A stretch of 64,000 nucleotides of DNA from NCBI GenBank assembly GCA_003260075.1, contig QLIY01000191.1, positions 75,440-139,439 on the forward strand, written 5' to 3'. Positions 24,976 to 37,000 of the stretch are shown piece by piece. Numbering within the stretch: the stretch's first letter is position 1; every line of letters begins with the position of its first letter. A program made the translations under genes and the position numbers. The DNA comes from Phallusia mammillata (Eukaryota > Chordata > Ascidiacea > Phlebobranchia > Ascidiidae). The notes under the pieces were generated by a model, which ran no database searches, had not been told where the DNA came from, and worked only from the letters and a program-made list of their open reading frames with translations.

Positions 24976-27662
24976 GACGCAGCCTTTTCCCAACTGGAAC
25001 TCGCGAAGCAGTTTTTTCGAGACTGATTATTTTAGTTTGGTGACCCCTGTTGTAGACTAAAGCGATGAAATAAGTGTCTTTTAAACGACATATCAGTAAA
25101 AACGCATAACCAGGTACCCTTTGACGGCTTTTCCACACCAGCACCTTCCATCATCAGCGTAGAGGGAAAGGGGGTGCCCCTTTTCACCACAGAGCATTAG
25201 ACACTGTTGTGATGACGTTGCAGTGACGTAGTCAGCCTCTTGTGGCGTATCAATGCATCCTCTGTGACGTGTAGCCATGTATTCCGGCGATAAGGGTTCT
25301 GTTTGAAAAAAAATAATTATGCGAACGGTATTAAATCCTGATGGCCAAACTTATTTTTTATTTTTTGTTGAGAAGTAAGGATGCCATTTATCGGCGAGAT
25401 AGATTTTTGTATTTTTACATTAAATAACAAAAATAGAGATTGATTTAAGTGTACTGAAAGCTACAGTTTCGTATACAACGTTATGAGGTGACAAAGTAAA
25501 AAAGCTATTTGTTTACAGATTAAATAAAGTATAGAAGCAAAAATCCACACATACACACACACACACACTCAGAGAGAGAGAGAGAGAAAGAGAAAAAAAA
25601 GGGGGGGGGGGAGAGAGAGAGATACACACACATATATATATTTATTACCTCGAACACAATCTCCTTTAATGAAATATGCCTCAACACTATCTTCGCCTCC
25701 GCAAGTTTGTTGGGGCCCATTTAACAAATCCGTTCCACCACAAACTATGCCACAGTTATCAGAAGCATTTCTAATGTCAGTCACATCGTCAAATTGATCG
25801 GAACATAAGCAGGGGGGGGGGGTCGTACCACCACAAACTATGCCGCAGTTATCAGAAGCATTTCTAATGTCAGTCACATCGTCAAATTGGTCGGAACATA
25901 AGCAGCTGGTCGAGTCATTAAGGGAAGCAAAATTCGACTTCACTTAAGTGATAGCACTCAAAAAGACCTGAACTTATGTGGTATAGATCACAAGTCGATA
26001 GTGAACAAATGAACTTGGGGGGGGGGTAAAGAATGAAAAGTTATCTCTGGCCTTTGTTTTGTAGCTATTTTGTGAAATAGACCTATACCTACCACAAAAA
26101 TACCAAATTTTAGTATTGACTTCACTTAAGTGATAGCACTCAAAAAGACGTGAACTTATGTGGTATAGATCACAAGTCGATAGTGAACAAATGAACTTGA
26201 CTGGTGACGAAAGACATACATTGCTAAGTGGGCACGTTTCATGTCGAGATAAACAAACCAATGTATAATTTCTTTATCCCTTTTTTTGACTGTCGTCAGT
26301 TTTCACATCTAGTAAGCGGACAAACAAAAAATGTTCTTTCTTACTCTTCTTTTCCATTGTCTTATTAAAAACATTGCCGTTTAATTAAGAGCTAGTTTTG
26401 TGATGTTCAGACCGAACCCACAAAACCCGCATCAGTTCCCCGAGATTGTTTAGTCGCAACCACGTGCAATTTTAGAGCAAGTGCGAGCTTCTACGTCACG
26501 CGTAAAGTTTTAATTAAGCGGACTTCTAGACCAGGGCTTCTCAAACTGTGGGTCGCGACCCCAATTGGGGTCGCAGAGCAAGAAAGAGTAGCCCTGTTCT
26601 AGACTATATATTCAACAACAACAAAAATCTTTTACACAAAACGTAAGTAGAAAACCGTTTATGTTGTTGTAGGTCACATGTAGGTGTTTACATATAACAC
26701 GTAAAAACTTATAACTATGTGCGCGATTATGCAGAGTTTTGCTAAAATTCCTACTGTGAAATGTGTCTGTGCAAGAAAGGTATTTTGTTGCGTTTTTCGC
26801 CACACAAAAGTAAAATATAAAACTATAAAATGCTTGTTTCCGACTTGCCACAAGCACAAACAACGATACCATTTTTTTCACAAACAACAAACTAACTTAT
26901 AAGTTTTATAAAACTTACTTGGATTGGCAATATGAGATGCACCAGTCTGGGGTCATGAAATGATATTTAACCTTCAGTACATTTTTGTGCATATTTGCCG
27001 AATTCTTATAGCACCCGATGTACGAGGCTGCAAAAACACGAAATATAAGTAGTGGAAATGAATTTAACCGACTAAAATCATTGAACGTTTATTCAGTTTT
27101 TATTTATTTTATAGTTTGTTTTTTATGATACTGTCTTTGTTAAACTCTGGCTGTAGCTGCAAGCAGCAAGCGTATGGATCCATAAGATCTAACGCCAATC
27201 ATAATGGAAACTAAAAATACCCTTTTTAAACAGTTTTAGTAACAAAAGGCCAAATAAAATGAACAACTTTGGTAATATTTATTACTCACTCTCGCAGACA
27301 ACTTTGGATGATTTCTCATGATCTGGCTTTATTGTTTCCTGGGCAAAGAACCTGTTGAAACACATTACCTTAGCTTAGGTGTGAGGTTTCTTTGAGACAA
27401 AGCGATCGCCGCTAAAGTTATTTAAGAAGAATGGGCACCTACGGATGTAGTAGCAGACGCGAACGAACGTGTAGTAAGACAAAATGCCATACTTACAGAT
27501 AAGACGTCTTACCTTCTTATTACCGCGATTAGGAACTCGGAAAATGTTTCTAGTTTGTACATTACCGCTCAAGTTGAAAACCAAGGCGATTGTCACAAAG
27601 GCAGCCAGGCTCAAAATAGATACACTTTTCCAACCCGACGACTTAATATTCATAGATAACAT
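21811..27662 (-). CDS. WSCD-like protein with two WSC modules and a sulfotransferase (copy 2, disrupted in this assembly)
   Basis: This is a tandem paralogue of the gene at 6972-19945. Exons seen: 27662-27513 (membrane anchor), 27368-27290, 27027-26919 (WSC 1, YIGCYKNSA), about 25930-25649 (WSC 1 end), 25298-25118 (WSC 2, [10 protein letters not shown]), 24286-24051 (sulfotransferase start with intact SYPGSGNTW), 22807-22649 and 22187-21811 (C-terminus, ends GPEFDW like copy 1). Three places are damaged. Exon 4 lacks an in-phase acceptor and holds a duplicated block around a G run. A second copy of exon 6 at 23483-23213 has its phosphosulfate loop replaced by a 41-nt G run. Exon 7 has a G run where copy 1 has about 54 nt encoding the 3'-phosphate motif. 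Exon 1 ends in phase 0, whereas copy 1 ends in phase 2, so exon 2 must use an acceptor 12 nt upstream. The damage sits at poly-G runs and is probably assembly error. A real pseudogene cannot be excluded. Confidence 0.75.
22337..22530. repeat. Direct duplication across a poly-G run
   Basis: The block 22337-22427 recurs at 22438-22530 with about one substitution, separated by a G run. It lies in the last intron of WSCD-like copy 2. Confidence 0.8.
22860..24290. repeat. Duplication of about 650 bp including a sulfotransferase exon
   Basis: Sequence from about 22870 to 23530, containing exon 6 of WSCD-like copy 2, recurs at about 23637-24300. A G run at about 23624-23633 joins them. The exon copies (23483-23213 and 24286-24051) encode nearly the same 79 residues but differ at several codons, for example NSSPDS against NPNPDS. 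The lower copy carries a 41-nt G run at 23299-23339 exactly where the phosphosulfate loop should be. Allelic copies joined in assembly explain this best; mutually exclusive exons are the alternative. Confidence 0.75.
24826..25049 (+). mobile_element. hAT-type MITE, CAGGGGTCACCAAAC family
   Basis: The ends CAGGGGTCACCAAAC and GTTTGGTGACCCCTG are perfect 15-bp inverted repeats. Flanks ttgcagac and ttgtagac form an 8-bp target duplication with one mismatch. An 82-nt G run (24893-24974) occupies the middle, so the interior is probably not real sequence. It lies in the intron between exons 5 and 6 of WSCD-like copy 2. Confidence 0.92.
25549..25645. repeat. CA/GA/TA microsatellite
   Basis: Short tracts of (CA)n, (GA)n with an embedded G run, (CA)n and (TA)n lie just inside the donor side of exon 4 of WSCD-like copy 2. 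They are simple-sequence repeats with no coding role. Confidence 0.9.
25725..26205. repeat. Duplications across poly-G in exon 4 and its upstream intron, copy 2
   Basis: The exon block 25725-25812 recurs at about 25823-25902 after a G run. The intron block 25934-26017 recurs at 26118-26205, with a G run at about 26018-26027. The first intron copy abuts exon 4 directly at about 25934. That skips about 500 nt which separate the same two sequences in copy 1 (12065 to 12583) and removes the splice acceptor. Confidence 0.75.
26532..26596 (+). mobile_element. Very short hAT-type MITE
   Basis: A 65-bp element starts CAGGGCTTCTCAAACTG and ends GCCCTG. It is flanked by perfect 8-bp duplications ttctagac (26524-26531 and 26597-26604). 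The centre holds a ggtcgcgacccc palindrome. It is present in WSCD-like copy 2 only. Confidence 0.85.
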
Positions 27663-28075
27663 TATTTTGTCTGGTTAACCACTGTACAGTCAAATACGCA
27701 GCGTGGTAGATTTTGATTTCGCTGGCCTGATCAAAGAAATTAACGAGAAGAAGTTTGGAAACCTTCAAAGATGTGTATAGAGCGTTCACTAGTGGTTGCT
27801 CTCGCTTAAAAGTTTTTGGTCACAGAAAACACAAGCAGCCGAGACAAGATTAGAATTCAACCTTGTGAAGAAAAAGTGTAGATATGGCCTCAAAAATACT
27901 GTCGAACATAGGCTGTGTCAGAAATAAACACTGGTCCATCGTGAAAAACGTAGTTTATTTTCAAAAATGTGCAAATATACAACATTATTGTACAAAAATC
28001 ACAATTGTTGAAATGCGCAATATTTACAAGATTCAAACAGTATAGTTGTGAGCAGAAACTATTACTTTGTACAAT

Positions 28076-31000
28076 TTAACATGACAAGGTTGACAACATC
28101 TCTCTTTCTCTTCGTTTTCTTTCCTCAACGAGGTTGCTAAGGCGCTGATCAAACGTAAGTGTATTTTGTGGATCTGTACAAAATATAAAAAAAGGTTTGG
28201 TAAGTTTCTGTACATTTCCCTAACACGGGTGGTTAGTTAATAGGGCCCTCTCGACTGTTCCCACCAACGTTCCCCCTCCAGTCGTGTTTACCCACAATGC
28301 GCCAACCTCACTTTCTGGCGAGCCCCGGTCACCAAACGCCTTTTAATACGGTGTATCTGCAGCGCATTCAGCTACTGTCCACCAATTGTGCCCTCCATAA
28401 CGTTATAACGTTGCGCAGTCATTTCCGGCTTGGTGATTGTTTTAGTTCTATTGTGTCGCTGTGTTCACAAAGCGAAATAAACACACCTCTCATCTTATCC
28501 AACTCATCTAGAGCAGCAATTTTTCAATGAAAAGCTTTGTAAATTGGCGTGGAAACCTTTCTACCAAAAATCCGTTTAGGAAATAAGGAAACAACTAACC
28601 TACGTTCTTACCAAGTGATTTAAGAAATACAACAATTAAACAATTAAACCTACAACAGTTAACTCAGTTTAGTGTTTTTTTCGTTTAACTACTGTTAGCA
28701 GTCAAAGCATAACAGCTTTCACACACTCAGAAAGGCTACCTTCGATAAACGATTCTGGCGCTGCAGGATAAGAATTTCCATGAACGCTTCCACCTAAAAA
28801 GCACAAACAATACTGGATTCGAATATACGTTTAAGGCTTTGTGACGTCACAGTCAGCTTTGTTACGAACCTGGCACGCTTGCAGAACCGGAATCCAACTG
28901 CTTGGCCAGCAAACTGACTCGAGAAACCTCGAGGATGAAACGCAAATGCAAAAACATCAGGTGATCAATAATGTTGCCATGACGATGTAGCAGTCGCTCT
29001 GAAGGTCTGCACAGATGTAATAAACTGCATTTGTTTTTGTTTCAAAAAAAACGCTTAACGGTCAGTAACACTTTACAACACCTTAAACTGAGTGAAAAGA
29101 TAACCATATTTGCATTGATAACAGTGTTCTACTTGTAACTATTTTTGTTGGCGGCCAATTACCAATATAATGGGAGGCGATTTTGAGCCAGGGCCCTAGA
29201 AAGAGGGCGATTTCGCTAAAAAGGTTGAAAACCACTGTGTTAGATGGTGGAAAAACGCGTTCTGCTGAGGCCTGTACAGCTTAATACGCCACCACTGGTG
29301 ACGTAACTAACCTTGAAAAGCTACAAAACTAACGTGCAATTGGGAATGTTTGTGACGTCACAATACATAGGGCGAGCATCGAGCAATAACCTGAGATGCT
29401 CGGTTTTCGACCAAAAAGAACATTTACAGTTTTAGCCCATCCCTGGGTATTTCCCACTTGCATTGCAAATTGGTGGCAAGAACGGATTTTTTTTAGGAAA
29501 AAGACCGGATTTCTAATCATAGGAAAATTTCAGGAAACGCCACAAAAGCTTACATGTGCAGTACAAGAAAGTCAATTATCTTTTCAATGGAGCCACAAGT
29601 CACATCTATCCTGTCCTTCACTTTGGTCACCTGTGAAACATTTTAGTTAGTCACATTTTGCCTTATAAATGAAACACACAATCAATTACTTAACCTTTGA
29701 AAATTCATTGAGTTCCAGGGAACTTGCATTTAAGGTTTTCTTCACTTTGTTGAGTATGGATGATGTAAGGGTTCTTGCTCTTCTTTTGTAGTTCAGCAAT
29801 TTGGTTGAATCAGAATTGTAAAGGCTCTCAGCAGGGAAACATAGACTTCTTACTCCCAACACCAGATCAGCCACTTCACTACATTTTCTTGACAGCGAAT
29901 TGACCTTGAATTGGGTAAATCGATACAAAAAATCAAAAATATAGTTTGTTGATGACTAGGTTACCATAATAATACAAGTAATTACCATGTCTTGTTTTAA
30001 ATGATAAATAGATAACTTTACTTTCTTTCCATTTACTGGTAATGGCAAAACTATTGTGAAAAAAGGTTGTAAAAAGCATGCTGTTCATTATTACAATGTG
30101 GTCCAGTGAAATCTTCGGAGCTTCAAAAACAAATTACTTTCGAAATCTTCTTTTTTTATTGACATGCAAATATCTGACCTTGGAAGCACATGTGACTGCA
30201 TGTATTTGAAGCCAAGATTTATCCACTTTACTAGACCCAGCTTCAACTTTTCTGTGAATTTGTTGTATGACCTGCATATAACAACACAAAAGCTTTGATC
30301 GATAAATTTACAGTATTTAGGTCATTGTTTTTACCCAAGCAGGCTGTTTTTAATATCTATTGAGTAACTTTGCATATCTTAGAAAGAATCATTAATCTAA
30401 GGTTTGTAGAAATATCACACAAAAAGGTCTAAAATGCATTACAAAGAAAAGGCAAAATAGTTCATGAACGCAAGCATCCGAATTTTATTGCATATAACAC
30501 AGTATTCCCAGTAACATGAATCCAAATCGTTAACAGTCACATAAATCAGATTTCTCCTAATATTATACAACTGATACACAAAAAAATGCATTTTCGAAGT
30601 TAAAATTGAAAAAAGTCCAAAAGTATAAAACGTTTTTAGGTAAAGAAATGTTTAGGATTGTGTGCATTATTTTGGTAACATGTCAATGTGATGTTCTACA
30701 ATTAACAAAACACAATTTTGCAAACAGACTAAAGGATTGTTTTACTCACATTTTCCTTCTGCAAAATATCAGCAGCCAAGTTTTTACAATCCTCCAGCAA
30801 TCTGTTTAACATCTCTCTGCTTCTGGACTTCTTCTCATCTGACCTTCCAGCACTCTGTTGCCTTGATAACATAACAATATCCCTCACTAAGGTTATGTAT
30901 GTGTCACAATTCCGGCGCAAGGCAATCAGTGGGTCTTGTGTCCCTGATACCACCAGAGTTTCAGAGTTTGCTGATGCATCTAATGCTTCTTTATTATTGT

Positions 31001-34000
31001 CAGTGTAGTCAAGGTCCATAAATTTCCTAAAACCTATTGTATGTAGCTCTAAAGCCAGATGACAGCATTCAAAGCAAATGTTGAAGCTTTGGGTCCAGGT
31101 TTTTGCAAGGGATTTCCACATCATCATATCTGCAATGTTGTCTTTTTCTTCCATGACATTTGTTGTTTCTAAATGGGATTTTAGCCACACCAATGTGCCA
31201 TCTGCTATCGGAGTTAAATTGCTGCCTGATTCGGATTCCTAATGATAAAACACAACCATTTTTTTATGTATGAATTGATAGTGGTTAATAGTCTGACGCT
31301 ATATACTGGATTTATGATAAAAAAACTTCCAAGTAAAGAAAATGTGCAAACTTTTTGCCAAATGTAAGAAAGTTATTAAAGTTGGGTTTATTCTGCTTGG
31401 TAAAAGAAAACAAAGCTGCACAATAGCACTAAAACAATCACCAAGTCAGAAATCCAATGTATTACATAACACACCACTTACCGTAATAAATTTGGGGTTG
31501 TTGGCGACATTCTTAATTCGAATTGTGGATGACTGCAAGCAACATTCACATTCATTTGCCAGTGTTTGCAGAAATTCACTGGCTTGCTTTACCTAAAAAT
31601 TACAAACAAAAATAAATGAAGAAAATAAAACCTACAAAACAATAGTGACCCTTTCAGCACATTATTTTTCAAAATTGTTGTGGACAAAAATCTTTTGTTT
31701 TCTTATAGTAAAATGGATTAATTTTGACTGTTGTGGAGTGTTTTTGAAACAAAGTAAATTTTAAATTGTTTTTCTTACCATATTAAATTTGTTGTCAACC
31801 ACATCTTGGGTAGCACCTTGGTGAACGGCTTCTATGAAGTCAGCAACAATGGGATGAAGCGTATCACTGTCTGCCCTAGTTGTAATGAAACTTTATACAG
31901 CCAAAATGTTCATAATATTTTTGTGTCAAATCCTAAATCATCTACTTAAAAAGTAAGCTAAGATGTTGTGATGTTTCATTTATTACCAAGATCTGCCCTT
32001 AATTTTTAAACCATAGTACACCAAGAACATTAAAGATATTATGCTAAGCCAAGCTAGTCTCTTGAGCATTACCATGTATGGCAAGACATGGGCTAAAATA
32101 TCTGAAATTACAGAGACTATTGTTAGCTATTACCTCCCAAGTAACAAAATACATTTTAAAAGCCATGATTTACTAATATAATTAACTTGTGTTTTAATGT
32201 ACATGAACAAGTAATTATACTTACTCTGGTAAATTTGCTGCATCAGAACTTGCTTTTCTTTCTTGTGTTTGATTTTCATTACCATCTTCTTGTTCAAATG
32301 TAAGGGGCCCAACGTTGGCATGGTAACCAAGAGCTGCAAGTTTTTGATTGAGTGCATGCATTTCCTTTATTGTGCCTGAAAAATAAGACAGGCTTGAGCC
32401 AGAAAAGTATGGATGTTTGGTAAAAGTATTTATTTTTAAATACTATAGTTGAGTTGGGTTTAGTTAAGTTTAGTAGTAGTTAAGTTTTTGCAGTAGCACA
32501 TGAAGTACATAATGCTATCCCACTGTGGGCACGGAATATCGTGCTTAAATTAGAAAAAGAACACACAATCAAATACATAATAATAAATTTCAATGACAAT
32601 ATTAATAATATAGTTGATGACAATATGGTTGAGTTGGGTTTATTTCAGTTTAGTAGTAGTTAAGTTTAAAGTTTTGGCTGTAGCACATGAAGTACATAAA
32701 GCTATCCCATTGCAGGCATGGAATATTATGCTTAAATAAGAAAAACACACATCAAAACCGTATTAATAAATTTCGATGATAAAAATACAAAAAAATTTAC
32801 CACAAATTAAGTCTTGATCAGTGAAGTCTCTCAATCCCTTTCTAGCCTTGCTCGTGAGTTCTGGATGATTGCACTTCGATCTCAGTGACAGATTTACATT
32901 AGCTACTTGAGTTTGAAGTGATGAGACAGAAGCAAGAAAACCCTCCTGGGATGGAAGTCGAGCTACATCTTCTATCAAGTGGTTGCCACTGGCAACTACA
33001 CGAGCTACACACTAAAAATTTAAAAAATCGTAGATTTGATAATAATCTATAGTGTCTTATTAAATCTTTGATAACACATACAGCCTCATGCGTTGCAATC
33101 TAACAGGTAAATTAGCAATAATGACTGCAATCATTGCAATCAAATGGTGTAAAAAGAGATTATATGTTGTTATGTTTACAAATTAATTTTGGCTATGTGA
33201 CAAACAAGCTTCTGGAAAAAAAATCATTCTTCTGGTGATTCTAGTATTCTACTTAAAGTTTCCGTAAATCCCATATGTTATGGTCAACATCAAACCTAAA
33301 TACAGTAGTAATGTATACCAACTTACAAATAAAGGTTTTTTTGGTCCATCACTAATGTTTACCAAATAAAACAAACTTACATCATGTAGTTTTCTAATGT
33401 GAGCCAAAACTCCATTTCTGAAGATTGGATCTGAATGTTCATCCACAATTTGTTGTGCCACAATAGCAAGGAGTTTTGCTTTTCCTGTAGCCAAAATAAC
33501 ATCAGCTGATAGTTTTAATTCGTCAAGATCCACAATGTCTTCATTGCAGTGCTCGAAGTTACTAAAACAAGAAAATACATTTTTGCACTTATGAAAAATA
33601 CTGGATACAATTATCACATATTTATGACCTTTTCCTTAACAAAAGAAAACATGACAATAAAAATGAAATCAATTTTACCGCACTAAAAATAGATTTTTTT
33701 CAATCTTTTTGAGCCTAACCACTTACTGTGCCATTTTTCCCTTTTGCTGCCTGCCAATAATACATATTTTTGGGTTTCGAAGGTAATTTTTATAACATTC
33801 TTTGCATCAACATGATTGTTGAAATATTTATCTTGTTGTAAAGGGCAGGCTTAGCAGCATGAAAAATTAATATGCCTTCATGGGAGAATGGGATCAATTT
33901 ATGCTGTCTGGACTTTACACAAATGTACCTTAACATATCTGTTTCCAAATGTGCTGTCAGAGTTTCTTGTCCAATACATTTCAGACAGAAGTTTATCAAA

Positions 34001-37000
34001 CTCTTTATTCCTTCTTTCCATTGCACCTCAACTTCACCAATCTCTTCTCCAATATCATTTAATGGCAAATGTGAAATCATATGGCCCAACTGGTTCATTA
34101 GGCTTTCCATGCTTCCAATACATGATTGGAATTGGGAAAACATTTCCGCATCTGTGCATAATTTACTAGCAAACTTAGCACACTCAAGCTGAACCTCTGC
34201 ATGTGACTTGAAAGTTTCATGCAAAATTTTGACTTTTTCTTCTGTGATCGGATCTGGACAATCGGCTATGCATTGTTTAACTATTGCAGCCAGGTTTGTC
34301 ATAGGTTCTGTGCTTATAGAAAAACTTTCACAAAATAGACTTGTAATAAGTTTGTTTGAAAGTTTATGGAGGACTTTGCCTTTTCCACAAATCGATCGGC
34401 AAACTGTCGCAAAATCCGGGGAATTTCCAGTTGGTGTTTGGTGCTGTGTGAGTTTGCTGGTCATGTAAAGTAAGTGACTTGATTCCTTCACCAATGCTGT
34501 TGTAGTCAACTGATGATTTGTGCTTCTGTAAAATTTAAATTGTGATTGTTTTGCATTAAAATCCAGGGAACAAAACATCAATCATATAAATCAGTTACAA
34601 ACTACAAAATATGTAAATTTATGAACACAAAAAGTATTTTTATGTAAACAATTTTCATACATGTTTAGGTCACTTAACCTCCATAAAAAGAAAAAAATCT
34701 AAATTGTAAGTTTAATAATTTGCAAAAAAAGCCAAAATGATGCTATCATAATTTCACCTTTCATTTGCAAACATTACAAGTTGCATGATTTGCTGCACCA
34801 ATGATTGTACTGTTGTTTCAATTTGAAGCATGGATAAAACATTTCTTCTTTCCACATGCAACATACTCTCAATAGCTTGTACATGTTGGGATATCACTCC
34901 AATTGATGGTAGTTCCCTGAGTGGACAGCAAATAATGTCCAGTATTTCAGCGGTCACTTTGCTGACCTGTCAAAGCATGTTAACAAAACAACTAAATTCA
35001 AGTTTGATTAAAAAACATACAAACTTTAAACATGGTTGAATTTTGTTCTAGTATTTTTAAATGCAATATCTTTCAAAATTAAAGAAAAAACAACAACACA
35101 AAAAAGTGCTGATATAGTGTAATTACTTTACAATCAAACAAACAAATAATCTTTATTTTTTGAAAATAATGTTTTACTAAAAAGTTTATTCAATTGCAAT
35201 CATCCAATTCTTATGAAATATTTTTCAACACATAATGCATCATTCCTAAAATATTGACTATTTTTTTGCTAAAATTTACAGTTAAATTTAAAATAAACAA
35301 GGAATATTAAAAAATAAATTTTAAAATATTGTGCACCTCAAATTTGTTGTCATTTTACCTGCTGCCAAGCAAATTCTCTATTTTGGGGGGGGGGTAAATT
35401 TAAACCCAAAAAAATTTAAAAAATCAAACTTTAAAATATTGTAAAACTCATTTTAAAAATAAATAATATTGTGCAACTCAAATTTGTTGTCATTTTACCT
35501 GCTGCCAAGCAAATTCTCTATTTTGCCATCCATCATTATTCTTAGGATAATTAATGGACATGTTCAGTGCTGTTGCAAGCATTGGCATTGAATGCTTTAG
35601 ATTTAGTAGGGACTTTTCCAGTTGTTGTTGCAGCTTTGGCATAACCAAATCACTGCACCTCTTTTGACTTGACTTGTAAAATGTTGTCACTGAATGGCCA
35701 AGTTGCTTGTAACAATCTAAAACAAAAATTTCTGCTGTTATTTAAAGTTCATGTAATCGCTGTTCTTACAATATGTATTTGTACAAAAGCATGTTTCAGT
35801 TAACAAACATATTCCATTTAGCTTGTAAAGATCTCAAACTATCCACTTATTGGGATTACACATAATAACTTACAATTGCTACCAACTCTATGAACATGAA
35901 AAATTTATTTTTTGGCTGCAGATTCTAGCCAAGAAAGTGTAGAAAACAAATCTTCCAAACTGCCAAAAAGAATCACCAAAAAATTCACACTTTGGCCTAT
36001 TACTAAAACAAGGTAAAGCCATACTCAATTTGAACATAAGGTTATGTAATTGGTAGAGAAATCATGCTAGAAAAAAGCACTGCTCAGCAGTACCCTAATG
36101 CTGTAAAAAACTGAAACTCTTAGACAAATCAGAATTAAAGCATACCAATTGTTTCCTGCTTTGACTTGGACAATTTAAGTTTTTGCAGATTTTGTTCCAC
36201 TTGTTTACCATGGTTTACAATCCTTCGAACTTCTGCATTGTCAAGACAAAGCAATAGAATAACCAAGCTCTGAATGAAAAAAAAAACTTTACATTTAAAT
36301 GCTAATTATGCTAAAGGTTTAGAATCTTTGAAATCAGACTTATGAAAGGTTCTAGAAACATAGATTTTTATTTTAACAAAAACAAAATCGAAAACCCTTT
36401 ATATAGCCATATTTTGCCCTTATAATAAATAATGTCCTTTTTTTATTAGGTTTTGATACTGTACCTGAAACAGTTTTGAAATACATGATGTCAGGTCTGT
36501 TTGACTGGTGGGTGGATTTGTAGAGACAAGAATCTGAAATAATAAAAAAACAGTGAAAACATTTTTTGGTGTGTTATTTTTGCTATTTTGAAAATTAAAA
36601 TGGTGTTTTTATTTTTTATGTGCACAAATGTACACTCTATACTGACTTATACTGTACATGGATTATAATTGTGATTCGTGAATTTAGACAAAATTCAGGA
36701 GGTAGAAATAATGACATTTACATTTAAATATAAGCAGCCCCCAACTGTAGGCTATACAAACCGTAGTGTAAAAAAACATTATAAGCAGCAGCTTACAAGG
36801 GGGGGGGGGTTGTGATTCGTGAATTTAGACAAAATTCAGGGGGTAGAAATAATAATGACATTACATTAAAATATAAGCAGCCCCCAACTGTAAGCTATAC
36901 AAACCGTAGTGTAAAAAAACATTATAAGCAGCAGCTTACAAAGGAATATTAATGGTACCTGTGTGCTGAGCAACAAGTTATCACCAGACAGTAGTAAGTT

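Noticed and set aside
24746-25144. Open frames encoding long poly-Gly or poly-Pro across G/C runs (also at 4126, 10347, 23299, 49594)
   Set aside because: The glycine or proline stretches are translations of homopolymer runs inside MITEs or mis-joins, with no conserved sequence around them.
29127-29235. Possible hAT MITE (CAGTGTTCTACTTG to GGTTGAAAACCACTG)
   Set aside because: The terminal match is weak and the flanks attgataa and tgttagat do not form a convincing 8-bp duplication.
33872-34468. Plus-strand open frames of 86-106 codons
   Set aside because: They are antisense shadows of the 597-nt vinculin-like exon at 34525-33929, which has in-phase splice sites on the minus strand.
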